This document shows positions 7,286 to 8,956 of a stretch of 8,956 nucleotides of DNA, piece after piece. This DNA comes from Kiritimatiellia bacterium (GTDB lineage Bacteria > Verrucomicrobiota > Kiritimatiellia > JAAZAB01), in assembly GCA_018400335.1 (NCBI GenBank), contig JAGYMT010000048.1:1-8956 (forward strand), read 5' to 3'. Both the position numbers and the translations under genes were made by a program. Position 1 is the first letter of the stretch. Every line of letters starts with the position of its first letter. The notes beneath the pieces are model-generated. The model made no database searches. It saw only the letters and a list, made by a program, of their open reading frames with translations, and was not told where the DNA came from.

Positions 7286-7513
7286 ATGTCAAGACGTTGT
7301 GATATTTGCGGAAAGGGATTGCGAACCGGCAATTCAATTGTCAGGCATGGCCTGCCCAAGAAGAAGGGTGGAATCGGCCTTCATACGACGGGAATCACGA
7401 AGCGGAAGTTTCTTCCGAACGTGCAGAAGATAAGGGTTCGCGAAAACGGCGGTGTTGTGTCGCGCAAGGTCTGCGCCTCCTGCATCAGGTCCGCCAAGAT
7501 AACCAAGGCCTGA
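7286..7513 (+). CDS. rpmB: Large-subunit ribosomal protein bL28
   Basis: This 75-residue protein is bL28, a component of the 50S ribosomal subunit. It begins MSRRCDICGKG, the classic L28 opening, and contains KRKFLPNVQKIRV (40-52), the conserved rRNA-binding strand. Two cysteine pairs, C5/C8 (CDIC) and C63/C66 (CASC), mark the zinc-binding (C+) version. Between residues 20 and 40 there is a HGLPKKKGGIG segment longer and more Gly/Lys-rich than in the common short L28, seen in some deep-branching or PVC-type lineages. The ATG at 7286 was chosen over the GTG two codons upstream because GGAG (7277-7280) is 5 bases from the ATG and touches the GTG, and because family members begin MSRR. The gene is single and not followed by rpmG; it converges on dus with a 4-bp gap. 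Confidence 0.94.
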   Translation: MSRRCDICGKGLRTGNSIVRHGLPKKKGGIGLHTTGITKRKFLPNVQKIRVRENGGVVSRKVCASCIRSAKITKA

Positions 7514-7517
7514 CCAA

Positions 7518-8495
7518 TTAAGGTCCCCGTATTTTTTCCAGGAGCGCCCGGGCTTCGCTCAATTTTAACAGTTCTATCATTTTCGCGCGCTCCATATTCC
7601 GCGCGGCGGCGTATTGCGGAATCCAGCGTCTGAACAGAAGGGCGCCTGTGCGGGGACCGTGCCTGCGGATCATCGCCTCCAGGTGCCGCGTCATGCCGTC
7701 CGCAAGCTCGCTTCGCGAGGGCGCGGGAGGGACGGTCCGGCTATTCAACGCGCAGTCAATATCCCTCAACAGCCACGGACGTTTCAGCGCCGCGCGCCCG
7801 ATCATGACCGCTGCGCAACCGGTCTGCTCCATCATTGACCGTGCGGTTTGCGTTGATGTGATGTCCCCGTTTCCGATTATCGGAATGCCGCTGACCCTCT
7901 GCACCGTCTCGCCGATGGCGCTCCAGTCGGCGCTGCCGGAATAACGTTGTTCGAGAGTCCTCGCGTGAAGTGTGATCGCCGCGACGCCCGCCTGCTCAAG
8001 ATCGCCGGCCAGCGAAGCGGCAACGCCGGAATTGTCGGAGTCCGGGCCGAGCCGCATTTTTACGGTGACGGGCACGGGAAGCGCTTTCGCGAGGTCCGCC
8101 GCAAGTCTGAGCGCGGCCCGGGGGTCGCGCAACAGCCCGGCGCCGGCGCCGCGTCCCGATATCTTTCTTTGAGGACAGCCCATATTGATGTCAATCATAC
8201 GCGCGCCGCGACATTCGATCAGCCATTGGGCGGCGCGTGTCATGAGCCCTGAATCGAGACCGTATAGCTGCCAGCAGAGCGGACTGTCCCCGGGGTCGGA
8301 CTGTAGAATGGCATCCCGCTTCCGGCCCTTGCCGAGGAGAACGCTTTTCGGGTCCACCATCTCTGAGCAGGCGAGTCCGTGCCATCCGAAGCTCCTGGCA
8401 ATGAGCCGGAAATCCGCATCGGTGTAGCCGCACATGGGCGCCAGGAGCGCGCGCGAGGGCAGGATGATATTTCCGATGCTGATTTCTTCTTGCAT
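7518..8495 (-). CDS. dusB: tRNA-dihydrouridine synthase, DusB type
   Basis: Dus enzymes use FMN and NADPH to reduce specific uridines in the tRNA D-loop. This copy is 325 residues, close to DusB's usual length. Landmarks of the TIM-barrel are LLAPMCGYTDADFR (17-30, family APMxGxTDxxFR), QLYG (76-79), and DINMGCPQRKI (102-112) with the catalytic Cys107 followed by GRGAGAGLL. Further on are the FMN-contacting KMRLG (146-150), LHARTLEQRYSGSADW (176-191), PIIGNGDI (205-212) and VMIGRAALKRPWL (230-242). The C-terminal helical tRNA-binding domain (about 260-325) keeps FRRWIPQY. The ATG at 8495 fits the family's N-terminus. A TTG 14 codons upstream would add a tail without family resemblance and also lacks a Shine-Dalgarno. 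The gene ends 4 bp from rpmB. DusB is favoured over DusA/DusC by length and motifs, but the exact target uridine is not shown. Confidence 0.9.
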   Translation of the reverse strand: MQEEISIGNIILPSRALLAPMCGYTDADFRLIARSFGWHGLACSEMVDPKSVLLGKGRKRDAILQSDPGDSPLCWQLYGLDSGLMTRAAQWLIECRGARMIDINMGCPQRKISGRGAGAGLLRDPRAALRLAADLAKALPVPVTVKMRLGPDSDNSGVAASLAGDLEQAGVAAITLHARTLEQRYSGSADWSAIGETVQRVSGIPIIGNGDITSTQTARSMMEQTGCAAVMIGRAALKRPWLLRDIDCALNSRTVPPAPSRSELADGMTRHLEAMIRRHGPRTGALLFRRWIPQYAAARNMERAKMIELLKLSEARALLEKIRGP

Positions 8496-8515
8496 GCGGT
8501 GATGATAACCGCATG
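8493..8515 (-). promoter_or_regulatory. 8-bp inverted repeat covering the dus start codon
   Basis: CATGCGGT (8493-8500) and ACCGCATG (8508-8515) are perfect inverted arms around a 7-base loop. In the mRNA the start codon lies in the 3' arm, and a GGAG (8517-8520) sits just 5' of the hairpin, about 21 bases from the ATG. Folding would hide the start codon. The structure is seen directly; a role in limiting translation, or as a DNA-level operator, is inference. Confidence 0.4.
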
Positions 8516-8715
8516 TCTCCGTCTGTGCAACGGGCAATTATGTGCATTGCGGGAAGTGGGCGGCGTGGCCTCGACTCTCCTCGATGTCGCGGATCCCCTA
8601 TATTTGCGCAGGACCACGGGCAGAATGCCCATGCCACTTGCTGCTCGATAGGCGTCAGAAGCCGGTGTTTATGAGCTTTTTTTGCTTGCTTTTTTGCGTG
8701 ACTGGCGGCGGCTCC
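8496..8715. other. Gene-free stretch upstream of dus
   Basis: No credible gene was found on either strand, only short frames without initiation signals or family resemblance. The region should contain the dus promoter, but no convincing minus-strand -35/-10 pair is visible (CATAAT near 8536-8541 has no good partner). Two T tracts (7 bases at 8677-8683, 6 bases at 8690-8695) are spaced about 12 bp centre to centre and could bend the DNA. Confidence 0.5.
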
Positions 8716-8817
8716 AGTGATAGATTACATGGAATGTTGGAATAGTGGAATAGTGGAATAGTGGAATAATGGAATGTTGGAATGCTGGAATATTGGAATG
8801 TTGGATATCAAAGAGAT

Positions 8818-8837
8818 GCAAAACAAAGCCATTTTGC
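8818..8837. repeat. Inner hairpin 1 of the inverted-array element
   Basis: GCAAAA (8818-8823) and TTTTGC (8832-8837) form a 6-bp stem with an 8-base loop. Confidence 0.5.
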
Positions 8838-8842
8838 TTGCC

Positions 8843-8862
8843 GGGGTTTGCTCATCAACCCC
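8843..8862. repeat. Inner hairpin 2 of the inverted-array element
   Basis: GGGGTT (8843-8848) and AACCCC (8857-8862) form a 6-bp stem with an 8-base loop, the same geometry as the hairpin 5 bp to its left. It lacks a following T run on either strand, so it is not a standard terminator. Confidence 0.5.
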
Positions 8863-8956
8863 ACACCCATTATTCCATCCTTCCATTATTCCATCCTTCC
8901 AATTTTCCATGTGATGTTACAGTGCCGGTTTTCTGCTTGCGGCATCTCGCTTTCTA

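Larger units (their letters stand above)
8716..8923. repeat. Inverted-array intergenic element of 8-bp TGGAATNN units
   Basis: The element has two facing arrays of the same 8-bp unit. The left array (8730-8809, plus orientation) holds nine exact TGGAATNN units and one degenerate one; the variable pair is GT, AG, AG, AG, AA, GT, GC, AT, GT. The right array (8867-8909) holds five TGGAANNN units in minus orientation. Outer ends match as inverted repeats: ACATGGAA..TTGGAA is shared at 14 of 16 positions, with weaker matching (12 of 17) out to 8716 and 8923. A 13-bp exact inverted match links 8762-8774 with 8881-8893. Between the arrays lie two hairpins. The layout resembles a non-coding, MITE- or REP-like element, but no target duplication is clear and no transposase is present. 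Confidence 0.75.

Noticed and set aside
7062..7337. N-terminal extension of the beta-barrel gene up to 7337
   Set aside because: It would read through both divergent promoters and the rpmB start and bury the signal peptide. The ATG at 7061 has a strong Shine-Dalgarno.
8730..8909. CRISPR-like array
   Set aside because: The period is 8 bp with no spacers of 25-40 bp and no cas genes nearby.
8725..8910. Open frame on the minus strand with 8-residue repeats like NIPLFHYS
   Set aside because: The repeats are just the 8-bp TGGAATNN DNA unit read over 24 bases. There is no initiation signal, and the frame crosses both arrays and the hairpins.

Overview
The window looks like a stretch of chromosome from a Gram-negative-type (diderm) bacterium with moderately high GC. 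Three envelope proteins support this: a probable lipoprotein rich in TPR repeats, a very large AsmA-like protein anchored in the inner membrane, and a small beta-barrel protein ending in Phe. The L28 protein carries a KKKGG insertion and four zinc-type cysteines, and the AsmA-like protein ends in a style I associate with planctomycete/verrucomicrobial relatives. An uncultured lineage of the PVC group or a neighbouring phylum is therefore plausible, but this is a low-confidence inference. No phage, plasmid, CRISPR, rRNA or tRNA signature is visible.

Layout. Positions 27-7061 are all on the minus strand. In transcription order they hold an outer-membrane beta-barrel protein (7061-6528), a 1102-residue AsmA-like protein (6471-3163), the long form of ATP phosphoribosyltransferase HisG (3091-2219), a 31-residue basic protein of the bS22/mS38 (AURKAIP1/COX24-type) ribosomal family (2178-2083) and a 678-residue TPR protein (2063-27). 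A sigma70-type promoter with a perfect TATAAT and a 14-bp perfect palindrome lies in the 71-bp gap before hisG, so hisG, the bS22-like gene and the TPR gene probably form one unit. The barrel and AsmA-like genes form another, read from a promoter near 7110-7137.

From 7062 to 7285 there is an AT-rich divergent control region. rpmB (L28, plus strand, 7286-7513) is read rightward from it, with a clear promoter at 7201-7228. A DusB-type tRNA-dihydrouridine synthase (8495-7518, minus) meets rpmB tail to tail, only 4 bp apart. Its start codon sits inside an 8-bp inverted repeat.

The last 460 bases have no credible gene. They contain an unusual intergenic element (about 8716-8923) built from two head-to-head arrays of an 8-bp unit, TGGAATNN, around two 6-bp hairpins.

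Functionally the window mixes translation genes (L28, bS22-like protein, tRNA modification), the first step of histidine synthesis and envelope-building proteins. It is mostly ordinary core genome. The parts most worth a second look are the tiny ribosomal-type gene, the palindrome at the start of the hisG transcript, the inverted 8-mer arrays and the hairpin over the dus start codon.
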